Below, in pieces: positions 25,039 to 36,208 of a stretch of DNA of 64,000 nucleotides. Where the stretch lies: assembly GCA_022385755.1 (NCBI GenBank), contig MU278372.1:62001-126000 (forward strand), read 5' to 3'. The position numbers and the translations under genes are program-made. Below the pieces are notes generated by a model. The model was not told the DNA's origin and ran no database searches. It saw nothing but the letters and a program-made list of their open reading frames with translations. The stretch is from Trametopsis cervina. Lineage: Eukaryota > Basidiomycota > Agaricomycetes > Polyporales > Irpicaceae. Positions within the stretch are counted from its first letter, which is position 1, and every line of letters starts with the position of its first letter.

Positions 25039-26207
25039 CTAACCTTCATGTCCAACCAGTAAACTAATAATGACAGGGATAAACATCCCTAACACAACTA
25101 GAACTAATCGTAGCCTTTCATGGATCTCGGCAGCTGCTGCTTTGCCCGGTTGAAGCACAGTAGCAACATACAAGAACGTTCCACCCTACAGAACGTGAGT
25201 AAAGCGTGTGTCGGAGGAGGGCAATATCGACCTACTGATATCAGCATGGCGATACCTGTCCAGTTACCCTCGGTATTGAGACGAGCAAACACTAGCAGCC
25301 CGTAAGCAAACAGCGCTCCGATGGGTGTCGCAGCGCTAAATGCCGCGATATGCTTTTGGCATTCGGAGCGAGACAAAGACGTGGAAAGGAGCGACGTCGA
25401 TAGGGCTAGGACCGCCGGCGCTGGAGGATCGAAAATTAGTATGTAGCGTATTAAACAATCTGGTGTTGGGTCGCACCTTTGTGTACAATGAGAGCTAAGA
25501 ACACGACCAACGACAATGAACTGTCCAGCGGTGAGACTGCAGACGATCCAAGAGCCAGGCCATCAGCAAGCGCATGCACCATAAGCCCTAAGGTCAAAGG
25601 GTAAGCCACAACCGGAGAGGCCGGGGGTAGTGCGTCTTTATTCCGGGATGAAGGTGCAACATGGTCCATAGTAACACTCTCGTCCTGCTCCAGCTCGCCT
25701 AATTCGACGTCGAAAACGACATTCCGAGATATCGATGTACGGGTATCCGCGTCAGGTTGGGATGAAGCGTCCGATTGAGGCAGTAAGACATGATGTGTCG
25801 TGTGAGCAGAACGCGACGAGACGCGATGGATTATAGGCTCAACGAGTAACATGAAGGCGAACCCAGAGATCAAGGAGAGCGCCACCGTGGTGCTAGGGAA
25901 TTTGCGTAACGTGTTGGTCATAGCGATAGTCTCAACTCCTCTATGGTGGCCATTAGTGCGTGCACGCAAGTCAAGTTGAGTTGATACCCACTCCGGAATG
26001 ATTACACCCAACGCAGTACCAAGCAGTAAACCAGTGCCGATACTCGATAGGTATGCAAGTGTTGTCCCTATAATGCGTGAGCTCAATCTCTTGTGCCAAC
26101 TACAGCCACATACTTGAAAACACAAACAAAAGCGGCAGTATTCCGACCGCAAATGAGCCGAGTCCGAGAAAGGTCGCCATTAAGAGAAGGCGCAGCAGAC
26201 CGCTCAT
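25039..26207 (-). CDS. ZIP family metal transporter, ZIP9/Atx2-like
   Basis: Multi-pass membrane carrier that moves zinc or manganese into the cytosol, in this subfamily mostly at the Golgi. Start ATG 26,207 gives MSGLLRLLLMATFLGLGSFAVGILPLLFVFS, the first helix. A short intron (GTATGT..TATAG) leads to LAYLSSIGTGLLLGTALGVIIPEW, matching helix II of ZIP9 proteins. A polar loop with a histidine-containing stretch SAHTTHHVL follows, then GLMVHALADGLALGSS, the helix IV metal site (H..AD), then LALIVHKAPA, the helix V HK signature, and later TPIGALFAYGLL and VGTFLYVATVLQPG. The end is LLVGHEG, the usual ZIP9 C-terminal GH. Several short introns interrupt helices IV-VII. Substrate specificity cannot be read from sequence. 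Confidence 0.88.
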
Positions 26208-26626
26208 CGTTGGCTCGGAATCCTCGCGAATACAGTGGGCACACGATGCCCAAGTAAGTTGGCCAGGCTAAATGAGAGAAAGTGAGCTTGCATGTTGGCT
26301 TTAGCCGACGCTAACCATGGTCACCATCATGTTTGCCAGCTGCGGAGACATGTTCAACAAGATGGCCGCTATCGGCACACTCGCGGCTGTGACAGATAAA
26401 GCGGCATGAGTCACACGGTCACGGTGAACGCCACAAAGTCCCGCTTCACCCAGAATGGATACTCCTGAGAAGCACGGGCCATTGAATTGTACAATTACAA
26501 AAGACGCATGGATTCTACAAACTGTACCCCGCGACGCAAAAACACGTAGGAATCTGCCGTTACAGTGTCAGACAATCGTGAGGATGTCACAATCAACTAA
26601 ACTTGCGGCTCACGGCATCCATCGGC
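26208..26626. other. Intergenic, ZIP promoter side and dioxygenase 3' flank
   Basis: About 420 bases. Minus-strand sequence just upstream of the ZIP start can be read as a possible extra exon (ATGTCTCCGCAGCTGGCAAA near 26,330-26,350), but the in-family start is MSGLLRL; I see nothing else. Confidence 0.4.
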
Positions 26627-27757
26627 TTACGCAGCGGCAGACATGACAGAAGCGCTCATCTCCCGGTTGCTCAGACGCTGAGCTTCCTCGAAAGCAGCCA
26701 GTCGCTTCTTCTCCTCCTCCAACATCGCATTCTTAGCCGCAGTGCTACGAGGTGCCAGTCTTCTTCGTTCCGTTGCAGGTTTAAAATCCAGGCGATCCAC
26801 CCCGAGCGCTTTCAGGGTCTTCAATTCCACTAGGCTAAAGTCGTCAGGGTTCTCACGATTGAAGTTGAAAGGCTCTTTCAGAGCGACCGGCGGGTTGGTG
26901 ATAACGCGCGCGTTACGGAGGTAGTTCTTCGACGCGGAGTGCAGCATCAACGGATGCATTAGCACAACGTCCCCTACCTCTCCCGTCATCTCACGGAAGT
27001 CGCTGCAGCTCCTGATAGCGGCCAAGTGCGACCAGGATTCGGGATCATCCGCAGGGTCGGCGTAGGTGGACGAGCTGGGAACAAGCCTCAGACCAGGTGC
27101 GGGAAGAACACCCTCTGGGTGAGCAGCAAGATATCTCGCAACTCCCTCGACTCCTTCAGGACAGATATAGGTGCCGCCTCCTCGTGGCTTGATCTCGCTG
27201 AACAATGGGATGACAAGAAGAGCTTGCTCCGGGGAGTCCAAAAAGTGTACGAAAAAGTCGCCATCGACATGCCAGTTGTCGAAATCATGGGGGTGTACAT
27301 ATTTGTCTTCCCCTTCCAGTTCTGGGGTACCGAGGTTCATTATGAAGCTGTCTCCCCACGTTGAGTACTGCTCGTCGATGCGGTCTTTGCCTAGCAAATC
27401 CTGCATGGCCTCCCACGCCTATTGCGACATTATCAGACCCGGGCAGCCCGATGATCGTGAGGGATAAACGCACCATGGGGGAGAAGGTGGACACAGATTC
27501 ACGCTTGTGCCATGGCATATGGACCCGTTCCCGCGCCCATGTTGACTTGTCGTTCGGATCGAGACCGAGGCGTACCCATAGGTTTGCGCTCCATTCCGCG
27601 GCCTTCTCTTTCGTAAAGGCCTGCTTTATAACGACATATCCGTTCTCAAGGAAGAAATCCACCTGTTCGGCTATGCGACCGGAGGCATTTCATAAGTAGT
27701 TGACAAGCATCGTTCCGTCTTGACAGACTTACGAGTGAGAACGTTGTACTTTCCCAT
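26627..27757 (-). CDS. Phytanoyl-CoA dioxygenase-like Fe(II)/2-oxoglutarate oxygenase
   Basis: Three exons. Exon 1 starts at 27,757 (MGKYNVLT); an intron joins it to PEQVDFFLENGYVVIKQAF, the usual N-terminal phrase of the PhyH family. A second intron near 27,420-27,478 joins VSTFSPM to AWEAMQDLLG. The iron-binding facial triad is visible as NWHVDGDFF (H.D) and, later, MHPLMLHSASKNYLRNARV (distal His and the arginine that holds 2-oxoglutarate). GEVGDVVLMHP matches the GD.(V/L).. strand before the distal His. The last 50 residues are a charged helix (AKNAMLEEEKKRLAAFEEA). The preserved triad predicts an active oxygenase; the substrate is unknown, and fungal members serve many small-molecule oxidations. 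About 340 residues. Confidence 0.85.
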
Positions 27758-28315
27758 TGTCGAAGAAGAGCTGTATTGGCAGCTGTAGGCAGCAAATAGG
27801 TGATGAAACCTGAGAATACTCACGATACGCGACGAGCATGTTAAATGTAGCGCGGGGTAATATCGGAGGTCAGAGTCACCTGCCTGTGCCGTGAGTCTGT
27901 GACCTCACACCGCGGTCCGACGAGGCAAATATAAGAGAACGTGCTGACAAACATACGCAGATTAAGCATGCAAGCCGAAAGCAACAAGCTCGAGACGCAT
28001 CACAACACCCGGCTGAGCTGGTTCATGACGGTACACGGAAATCGAGCGCGATAGCTTCATCCTGGCGAAGCCGAGACACAAATAGTAGCCGTTGTGCTAG
28101 TTGATAGCGTTGTCGGCCGTACGTGCTGCACCTCACACAGGTATTACCATTAGATGACGGATACGGTGATAGAATTCGCCCGGTGTTCTGACTTGCACGT
28201 TGTTATACATTGGAGACATAATACAGTGATATAATGACAGAGAACACTGTTATACGAAGTCAGAACAAACTGGGGTACGACAAATGCGGGAAGACTGACT
28301 GAGGGATGCCATCCC
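27758..28315. other. Intergenic between dioxygenase promoter and small orphan gene
   Basis: About 560 bases that should hold the dioxygenase promoter and the 3' flank of the next minus-strand gene. No gene seen. Confidence 0.45.
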
Positions 28316-28750
28316 CTAAGATGAATTCTTGACGAGAGAATCGTCGAACGGATCTCCCCAATCTGAATGATATCAACGCGCTGCACAGGTGAAGACTTTG
28401 GAAATACACTAACCGTGGCGAGTCCTGTCAACAATGTGCTGATCAATAAGCTCATCTTTCTGAGGCCTGGCGACGCCCTCTCTGCCCTCCCCGGGTCCTC
28501 CTGAATATTGATTTGACCCGCCAGTACGTCTGCCCTGTCCCTCTTCTCTACGTCGGCTCTTTGCACCATATGATGGTCCGACAGGCAGTCCACCGGGTGG
28601 CAGTCGTCGCTTGCTGCTGTGCGAACTCGCACCAAAATCTCGCGAATACATCATCTCCTGCGTCGACACTATACTCTCCGTCAACATCATATCGTCTGGT
28701 GAGTCGGATGAATTCGATGCTGGGGACCCAGGGTCGACAGGTGAGTCCAT
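28316..28750 (-). CDS. Small hydrophilic protein, about 127 residues, unknown
   Basis: Two-exon model: start at 28,750 (MDSPVDPGSPASNSSDSPDD), an Arg/Gly-rich middle (KSRRREEGQGRR), and KDELIDQHIVDRTRH before a 51-base intron (GTTAGT..TTCAG near 28,367-28,417) that joins H to DWGDPFDDSLVKNSS and a stop. The C-terminal block KDELIDQHIVDRTRHDWGD followed by PFDDSL reads like a conserved motif, which is why I accept it. A competing frame in the same DNA is open for 161 codons, but its protein looks like frame-shifted sequence. The product should be disordered and probably nuclear; no function can be given. Its start is 258 bases from the divergent gene at 29,009. Confidence 0.5.
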
Positions 28751-29008
28751 GTTGATTCAGATGCTAGATTACGGCGACAAAAGACGAGTGGCGGGGAGGA
28801 TGTGGTCGATGCGGTGTAGAGGCTGCAGTCTTCCACGCGTCGCGTCGGCGGCTGCAATGATACGCGACCGCCCAAAGCAGTAAAATGTCACGTGGATGAC
28901 ATAGTGTTTTCTCCACGCGTACTCGAGCTCCCAGGTAACCACCAACGACCCAGGTCCCGACCAACTCTCCCCTAGCTCTCACATACGACCCCCTGGACGC
29001 GTTACAAG

Positions 29009-30300
29009 ATGTCGGTGGCGAAAGTGACGAAGAAATCGTTGCGTATATTGGCGCTTCCTCTCGTCTCTGCGTCAAAAACACAAGGCACATCTGCTTCGGG
29101 ACATCTCACGTATTATCATTTCGCGACACCTCTACCAGGAGAAGAAAAGACCAAGACTTGGTCGCACTGGGCCACCGATAAAGCATCTGGGATATGGGCC
29201 GGACTCGGAAAAGCGCAGGAGGGCACCTGGAAGGTACTATAATCTTTCTACAGTATGCGCGAAGTGTCTTGTGGCGGAAATCATGCAATGCATCCTTCAA
29301 CGTTGATGCAGCTGTCGTGTCTACTTCTTAACGAATTCATCAATGTCATGTCTTGCGCTAATGTCACGTATATGCTTCTAGCGGAAGACGTTTCTGTATG
29401 GCGAAAGCCTGGTGGACCGCATGGAGTTCGAAGAGCTGGCTCTCAAATCACTGGACCCGTCACTGGGCCCGAGCCTTACGCGTTTCGGCCACTCTGAATC
29501 GGATATAAAGCCAGACGATAGTCCGACGGTGAGCCACTTCGTACTTTGAAGCTGCCCTTCAAGTTCAACTATTGACATAGTATACCACGTTCCTCCCTTC
29601 TGGGGTGCCACCTATATCGTGATTTGGATTGTCAGATTCCCTTGATATATCCAAGCAAGGCGTGTTCCTCGCCGGTTGCACATCTGCGGACTCTTTTGGC
29701 GAAACGTACTCCGAAGCACAAACGAGGGTTTTACACCTGGATGCTGATCTCGCCGTTGACCGCTCCATTCATGATTATCCGTGCGTCTGTTTCGACGTTT
29801 AGTCTAGAACATCCTACTCACGCGTTGCTTCAGCCGTGATCCCCAATCTGCCATTCTTCTTCTGTGTATGGCGTTCATGGTCCCATTATAGAGGTAATGT
29901 GTGTTTATCAAGGTTCAGAGCGACCACTGACCACATGTTTTGTCTGCTTCCAGCCTACAAGGCCTCATCATACCTAGAGCAACTTCTCGACAAGGGCGCC
30001 ATTGTGCCTCAAGACAGTGCAGAGTTAAACGACATCTATACCAGATATGCTCCGCCACCGCCGTCTGATGAACCAACCAGCAAAGAGACTGAAGACATAG
30101 ATTCCGATGCCTCATCCACACCGGCCCCGGATCCATCAAAGGCCCAACACGAGCACCTTCTTCTCACACGCGATGCAGTGACTCCGATAACGGAGGTGTT
30201 CGACCCGCGACCACATTCGTCCCTGGCAGCAGACTTGTATCGTGCCTTACAGCAGGCAGCGTTACGTTTACAAAACCCGGACTCCTCCTCAAATAGATGA
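29009..30300 (+). CDS. Mitochondrial K+/H+ exchange-related protein (Mit_KHE1 family, YDL183C-like)
   Basis: Five exons. Exon 1 reads MSVAKVTKKSLRILALPL with FATPLPGEEKTKTWSHWATDKASGIWAGLGKA; exon 2 joins as TWK|RKTFLYGESLVDRMEFEELALKSLDP; exon 3 IPLIYPSKACSSP to GFYTWMLISPLTAPFMIIP; exon 4 VIPNLPFFFCVWRSWSHYR; exon 5 AYKASSYLEQLL. All joins are in frame with GT..AG introns. The phrase 'PL..PF.I.P.IPN.PFF...WR.WSH.RA..AS..L..L' is the family signature: two hydrophobic segments followed by a WR..SH.RA motif. The yeast relative is linked to potassium/proton exchange across the inner mitochondrial membrane. The C-terminal 100 residues are acidic and Pro-rich with no known domain. Confidence 0.85.
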
Positions 30301-32831
30301 TTCTTCGGCGGACATACACATCGATCCTATGGACAGAACGCTATTACACGTGTAAAGTAGCTGGATAGAATATAATTAAACCACCCCCGCTAACATAATT
30401 GTATCCATTGAACAGTCGAAGCGACGTTATTTCTGGTTGAACGTGCGCGATCGTGGTCCACTAAGTCGCTGTTCGCGACGATCGTGTTCTCCGTCAACAA
30501 GACATACATTGCGGCAACCATGCCGTGCCGTTCTTGAGTGACACCCTTGCTGTCCACCAATGGGGTGTCACGAACTCAACGGTGAACCGGTCAAGCTCTC
30601 ATGCAAGGCCCGTGCGGCCGCCGTAGAGGTGCCGCATGCCTTTGACCGCGGTGCGATTATGCCCTGAACACAGAACGACGCGTATATACTTCTGCAGCGT
30701 GTTCCAGTGGCAGGAACGACGTGGGGTATAACAGCCGTACCATCGAGCTCCTCTCGAGTTCGTAATTTGACACCATGACACCAGCCACACGTCGTCCTCC
30801 TGGGAGACAGAAAGCGTTCTTGGATGCAAACGTCAGGGCACCGTAAACCCGTGACGGTCGGGTCAAACATCATCAAGATGAGCTTGTGTCGAGCACTCCG
30901 AATACGATGGCAAATCTCTCTGGCTGATAATTGGTGGCTATACAGTACGTACGATAGCAATACTGGGCCCGGATCTCGCGACGCTCCTCATGACGATGCC
31001 TCTCTTTCAGGACATATTACGCTGCTCAATGCTCGTGTTTCTGCGACGCGCCGGATCCGAGCTGATGGCTAGTCCCGCTGCCAGGGTGTGCGCTTGACAG
31101 CGGCATCGAGCATCAGAGGCCAAGCCTCATCTGTACTCGGGACGGAATTAGGCTGTCACGGACAGCTTGAATAATCGGGCGATCTGGTGCTAAGGCCAGC
31201 TCGGAGATTTCGCCACAAGTATATCATTAAGAACACCGCACCCTTTGTTTCGTATGTGCATTGGTATGATTTCGTTCGGAGACTCTGCACGTCGTATTCG
31301 GCGCTCTCAATGGTATCATCTGATGTCAGGTACGTTCAGCACGCCCAGCGTAAGGCACTGGCTGAATACTGGCTGTGCCTCAGTGCTCGCACAATGTCGC
31401 TCAACAGGTACTGTACCTACCACTTGCAACATTTATACGGACGCTCACGCGACACAGCTGATCATGCTCGAACGCCTAGGCACGATTAGATCGACCATCC
31501 TCGAGCAAGGCATCTCCCGCACTCCATAGCGGCCGGACGGCGAAGCCTGTGGGAGGCTAAGGATGCATCACATGGCGATGCAAACCCATCAGAATTCAGG
31601 ATCGTGCGATGGTCGGTGTCGCAGTTTCGGCGAAGGTATTATTTGTCTCATTTGTCGTCAGCTTTGGTACACACTATCCTAACGGTTGATAGTGTACCGC
31701 ACCTACTCTGCCATATCATGCATCATCCGGAGATAGAGCGCATGGCTGGCTTCCTGTGGCGCAGTCGAAATCCCATGCATCTTTCGCGGTAGAAGGGGAA
31801 GCATCACCCATGGCAATGTCTATCAGAAGTTCGACGTGCCGGCGGGAACGCTTTTGTGCAGCACTTGTGTGTCGTAAGCAAGTGTGTGCACTGACCGAGT
31901 AGCCCAGAGCAGTTTAGGTTGCGGGGTCCATTCATTTCATGTCTGCGAGCACAACTGTAAGAATTGTTCGTATGCAGTGAAATACTTGTTCGGATCTGTA
32001 CTCCGAGGTGTCTCTGCCGTAGTCATTGAAGAATAATTGATACAACATCCCCGCCATTGGTGGTTTGTCTGGCATGATTTGTACGCGGGCTAGCGTGATA
32101 AAGACAAGATAGGGGGGTTGTAGAGTCCCCGAGCGTGTGTGTCGCGGGTGGCGATGGACAGATCTGTTGCTGGAGGGCCACAATAGCTCTCACAGCACAT
32201 CGGCATCAGGAAGAGAGCCACCTCACACCATTTGGCTGGAGTGATGAGAGTGGGATAACAAACCTTCACACAGGCAAGAGGCCGAACATTCTTCGATGTA
32301 TGAAGGATTTGCACGCAGCGTCGGCGGTGCTCTGGGCTGCAGCACTCAATTGTCGCCGACGAGAGCTGAGTTCAGGGATAGATTGTGCACATCGTCGATG
32401 GGATGTGTGGGAGCGAGCAATTGAACGGAGATTTGTATAGTGGTAAGTAACGTTTGATTATGTTGATTGAAACACGCGTTTATGGACTAGCGTGGAAGTG
32501 TAACGCCTTTTGTGGGGAATCGTATGTGCCATAAGCAGCAGGCCGCCGGCGTCTGTGTGTATGTTTCCGCCGACCGGGCTGCAGCAAATGGTCACCCGTC
32601 ATGGCGTTAGGGGAGGATGTGACGAAAGCCGAGGGCGTTCCCATCTATTAGGGAACAGGCCAACCCTGTCAGGGGCCCGTTGACATCTGCCACCTTCTAA
32701 CGTCAACCACCTCGTTCGTCTTGCCAAGCTGCTTATTCTCCTGAAAAACCTGCATGGGCCGCTCTCGCTGAGCTTCCTCCTTCCCGTGCTGCGCATACTC
32801 TGACCGCAACAACCACACGCTTCCCTCTGGC
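30301..32831. other. 2.5 kb stretch without a convincing gene
   Basis: Only short open frames occur on both strands (longest about 130 codons, minus strand 30,568-30,960). A possible two-exon reading on the plus strand begins at 30,879 (MSLCRALRIRWQISLADNWW) with a GTACGT donor, and another open frame ends TQLIMLERLGTIRSTILEQ near 31,490, but I cannot join them or match them to a family. No terminal repeats, poly-A tails or long internal repeats stood out. Upstream sequence of the F-box gene starts at the right end. Confidence 0.4.
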
Positions 32832-35185
32832 ATGGTGAGTTCTTCGGAAACACTCAAATAGCCCGCGCGAATGTTTACTGGTTCCCCTTTGGACCGTGCA
32901 CCCACTGACCTCTACTTCGCAGGGTTATACTGCTGAGTCCGATTCATATTCGTTATCTCACTCATCCCGTAGCGACGCCTACTACGATCCTCTCCAGGTG
33001 AGCGTCCCCTTCTTTGTTCTTGCTTCAAGCCGCGTGTCGGATTGACACCCGAGCCCGATGTACGATCTCGTACACACATACCTCTTTTGGTCTTCCATCC
33101 ACCATCCCGACAAAATCGGACTCGTGAGCGTCGCGCGTAGCGACGGGTGGTTGGTACGGTTCAAAGCTGGAATATCATGTGTGATTAGGGTGTGAACATT
33201 ACAAACGACAGGAGGGAGCTGTGCTGGAAGACCCTTTCCCCACGTCGCGACAGTTGAGCTTGCGGTTGTGCAGGAACTGTACATTTGCTCATCCCTGCGC
33301 CGACCTCCCTACCGCCCATCGGGCACTTCTGCTTCAATTGCGACCTGATTAACCGCATACTGACGATGCTCTTCACCTCCAGGTAGCGTTCACTCCTGCG
33401 AAGCCGCCACCCGCCATTCCGGTCCGCTGGGCTGGCGGAATGTCGCCCATATCCACGCTACCTGTTGAGCTGCTCTCTCGAGTGTTTTGTCTAGGATTGC
33501 CGCAAGCCGATTACCCAGACTACCCGCCAAACGACGAAGTGCCGTTCGAAATACTTGTGTCTCATGTGTGCCAGCACTGGCGAAACGTGGCCTTACGCAC
33601 ACACGACCTCTGGACCACGATCCATTTCCGCCTCGTACCTCACCTGGACCGAGCAAAGCACTATCTCACACGAAGTCAACATCGTCTCATCGACATCCTT
33701 GTCGATACCTGCGCAGCGGAGGAACATATTCCCAGCGTGACGCTCTTCCGAGACGAGTTTCTGCCCGCGTTCAGCATCGTTACCCCCTTCCTATCGCGAT
33801 GGAGATCACTCTCACTAAAAGTACGAGATCGCCAGTGCAAGCTCGACGCTCGGACCGTCCTTTCTACATGCGGCGGTGCGCCAAACTTGGAATACATGCA
33901 GCTGTGGCACATCGAAGACTGGGACAGCGCCGAACGTCTGTTCACCCAAATTGGTCCTCCTCCCGTAGTAGTGTTTGACAACAATCTTCCCGCATTAAAA
34001 CACGTCGTCCTGATTGGTGTCAACGTGCCCTGGAACCAATCGCCATTCCTCGAAGACCTATCGACCGTCGAGTTTGCACTGCACTCTGAAGACGTGCGCA
34101 TCCCTTATGATATCTGGGCGCACATGCTCAGTTCCAGCCCGGATCTATACAAACTGTCGCTCCACTATTCCGGTCCGCGTTCGGTCTCTCAGGGGTGGCC
34201 TACGGATGTCATCACTCTCCCTGGGTTGCGTGAACTCATACTGACGGACATGGATTGCTCGTACATCTTACAACTGATGGAACGACTCCGCATGCCTAAC
34301 TTGACCTCCTTGCGACTGGAGTTGCATGATCGTGAGCAAGATTTCTCAGCGCTACTAGCGTATTTCTCGAAATCTCCTTCGTCGCTGATCACGGACGACG
34401 AATCGGAGATAGATGAGCACGCACAGGAGGGACCCAGACAGTCTGCATTCCCTATCCTGGAGACACTCACCATCGCCGCCCTTGACTGTTCACCAGACAG
34501 CTTTGCCTCGTTCCTTGCAAGCTGCTCTTGTCTACGCACACTGGAAGTCACGGGCGCGAAGATGGCCGATGGCTTGTTCAAACAGCTATGGACGGGTCGT
34601 GGGCGCGCGTCGTCTCGGGCGTCGACCTTCAGTGCAAAAGGGAAGGAACACGAGCATGACGAGGCGTTCGCCGACTCATATTCACAGCTGCGCCTGGAGG
34701 CGAGAAGTACAACACGGGCGAGCTCTTTCGATACCGCGCGGTCATGCTCGAGTACGCGGACTTTATCGACCGCTCCCACGTCTCCCCACTCAGCGCATTC
34801 CCCATTAGATCCCCAGGTTCAACCCACTCATTCCACGGAGGATTTGCTACTACCGCAACTGCAGACTGTTCGAATATCAGGTGTGGACGGTGAGGACCTG
34901 CGGAGGTTCATCAGGTTCAGACAGGACGCGGGCAGACCGGTCGCGAATTGGTTCGTCAGCGAGCGGTTACGGGACGACGCGCTAGAGTTGATAGAGAAGG
35001 AGATGCTTTCTTCTGGGGGAGAGCGCCTGGTGTGGGTTGAGGGCGATGAAGACGAGGAGGAGGACGCGGAGGATAGTGAGGGGTATGTGGTGGACAGCAC
35101 TAGTCAGATAGGGGACGAGGAACAAGGCGCAGGGGTACCCCCGGTCTCGAGCGATTTGGATGACGAGATTGACGATACTGTTTAA
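32832..35185 (+). CDS. F-box-like protein with LRR-like units and acidic tail (first of tandem pair)
   Basis: The body (33,383-35,185) has an F-box-like domain, STLPVELLSRVFCLG ... ILVSHVCQHWRNVALRTHDLW, then repeated leucine-rich units (LPALKHVVLIGVN, LPGLRELILTDMD, LRTLEVTGAKMAD), a Ser/Thr-rich insert and a strongly acidic C-terminus (EGDEDEEEDAEDSEG). Upstream, an exon 32,923-32,997 (GYTAESDSYSLSHSSRSDA, flanked by AG and GTGAGC) joins in frame to VAFTPAKPPPAIPVRWAGG at 33,383, so the natural start appears to be ATG at 32,832-32,834 as an exon of one codon, cut by GTGAGT. A simpler model starts at the ATG at 33,440 (MSPISTLPVE). Likely an SCF ligase adaptor by family type; the substrate is unknown. 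Confidence 0.8.
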
Positions 35186-35694
35186 CGATTATAGTTCGTT
35201 TGGCTGGTTTATTGCATATTATTTGGGCTGTTGACGCGTAGTATTCTATATAGTATTGGATTTCGTACAGCAGGTGTAGTGTGTGTTTATGTTATTACGT
35301 TCAGTGTATTCGCTGGTTTAGTTTCTCTATGGTTCCTGAACTGTCTGCTAGATGCGTATCAGGACTTGTAGAACTGCAGATATGCAGCCGCCACAGGTGC
35401 CGCCACTCGTCAGTGGTAGGTCGTCGTAGAACCTGGAATTTGAGTTGCAACCCCCTGAGGTCTCTGACGTACCGACCAGCGCATGGACTAAGATTAAAGT
35501 GTAATAATGACATTTACACATGACAGCGATTTGTGGCACCCATGATCCTGCCTTGCGATTGAGTCCACAATAATCTTAGGAGACGCGATCGAGGGACTTG
35601 GCCATCGGCCACACAGGAGGGAGGGTGAGACGCTCGGAAGAGTGAGCGGTGCGTTACGCCCACAAGTATGGAGGCCTTATATGTCCGAGCTCAG
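35186..35694. other. Intergenic, 3' flank of F-box gene
   Basis: About 500 AT-richer bases with no coding frame I would support; likely the 3' untranslated region and a terminator region. Confidence 0.4.
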
Positions 35695-36081
35695 CTACTC
35701 TATCGGCCGGAAGTCGTCTTTAGCAGACACAGCCGCGTTAAAACTCAATGGTAGCTTAGCACAGGGAATCGAAAGCCCTTGCAAGTGGTGGCAGTGGCAG
35801 CGCGAGTGTGATTTTGAGCGCCTTAAGCGCCCCATCAGTGCAACCTTTGTTTGTACATTCATCACCGTCTGGCCCGCTTCATGCTCTACAGCACGTCTCG
35901 TACGGTTCGTAAATGTGCGCAGTACGTTTTCAACGGAGGGACGGACGTTGCTGCAGAGGGAGCGGAATAGCAGCTTCACGCTTCCGTGAGACGCGGCTAC
36001 TTCAGCGGCCACGGTACACAGGGCTGTGTCGCTCGAACGGTCCTCCTTTGTCTCCGGAAGGAGGTTCACAATAGCGGCCAT
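35695..36081 (-). CDS. Possible small hypothetical protein, 128 residues
   Basis: One uninterrupted frame from an ATG at 36,081 (MAAIVNLLPETKEDRSSD) to a stop at 35,695. The first 80 residues have a soluble, helical look (LCTVAAEVAASHGSVKLLF); the last 40 are basic with clustered His/Cys (SHSRCHCHHLQG). I recognise no family. Support is only its length, an initial ATG in a reasonable context and a position 127 bases from a divergent gene start. It may be a chance frame. Confidence 0.3.
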   Translation of the reverse strand: MAAIVNLLPETKEDRSSDTALCTVAAEVAASHGSVKLLFRSLCSNVRPSVENVLRTFTNRTRRAVEHEAGQTVMNVQTKVALMGRLRRSKSHSRCHCHHLQGLSIPCAKLPLSFNAAVSAKDDFRPIE

Positions 36082-36208
36082 CCTTTATGTATGGCTTCCT
36101 CCATTTCAGCAGTGGCAGTATAGCGTGATCGTTTGCCTCGGTAAGGCAAAATGGGAGCGATGGCCTGAGTTAGGGGTAGATGTTTATAAGTAGGGAATGA
36201 TTCCGGCC

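Noticed and set aside
28150..28635. 161-codon minus-strand frame without introns
   Set aside because: Overlaps the preferred two-exon gene in another frame; its composition looks like a frame-shifted reading. Kept only as a dual-frame note.
30568..30960. 130-codon minus-strand frame considered as transposon remnant
   Set aside because: No transposase or reverse transcriptase motif and no terminal repeats; left as unexplained sequence.
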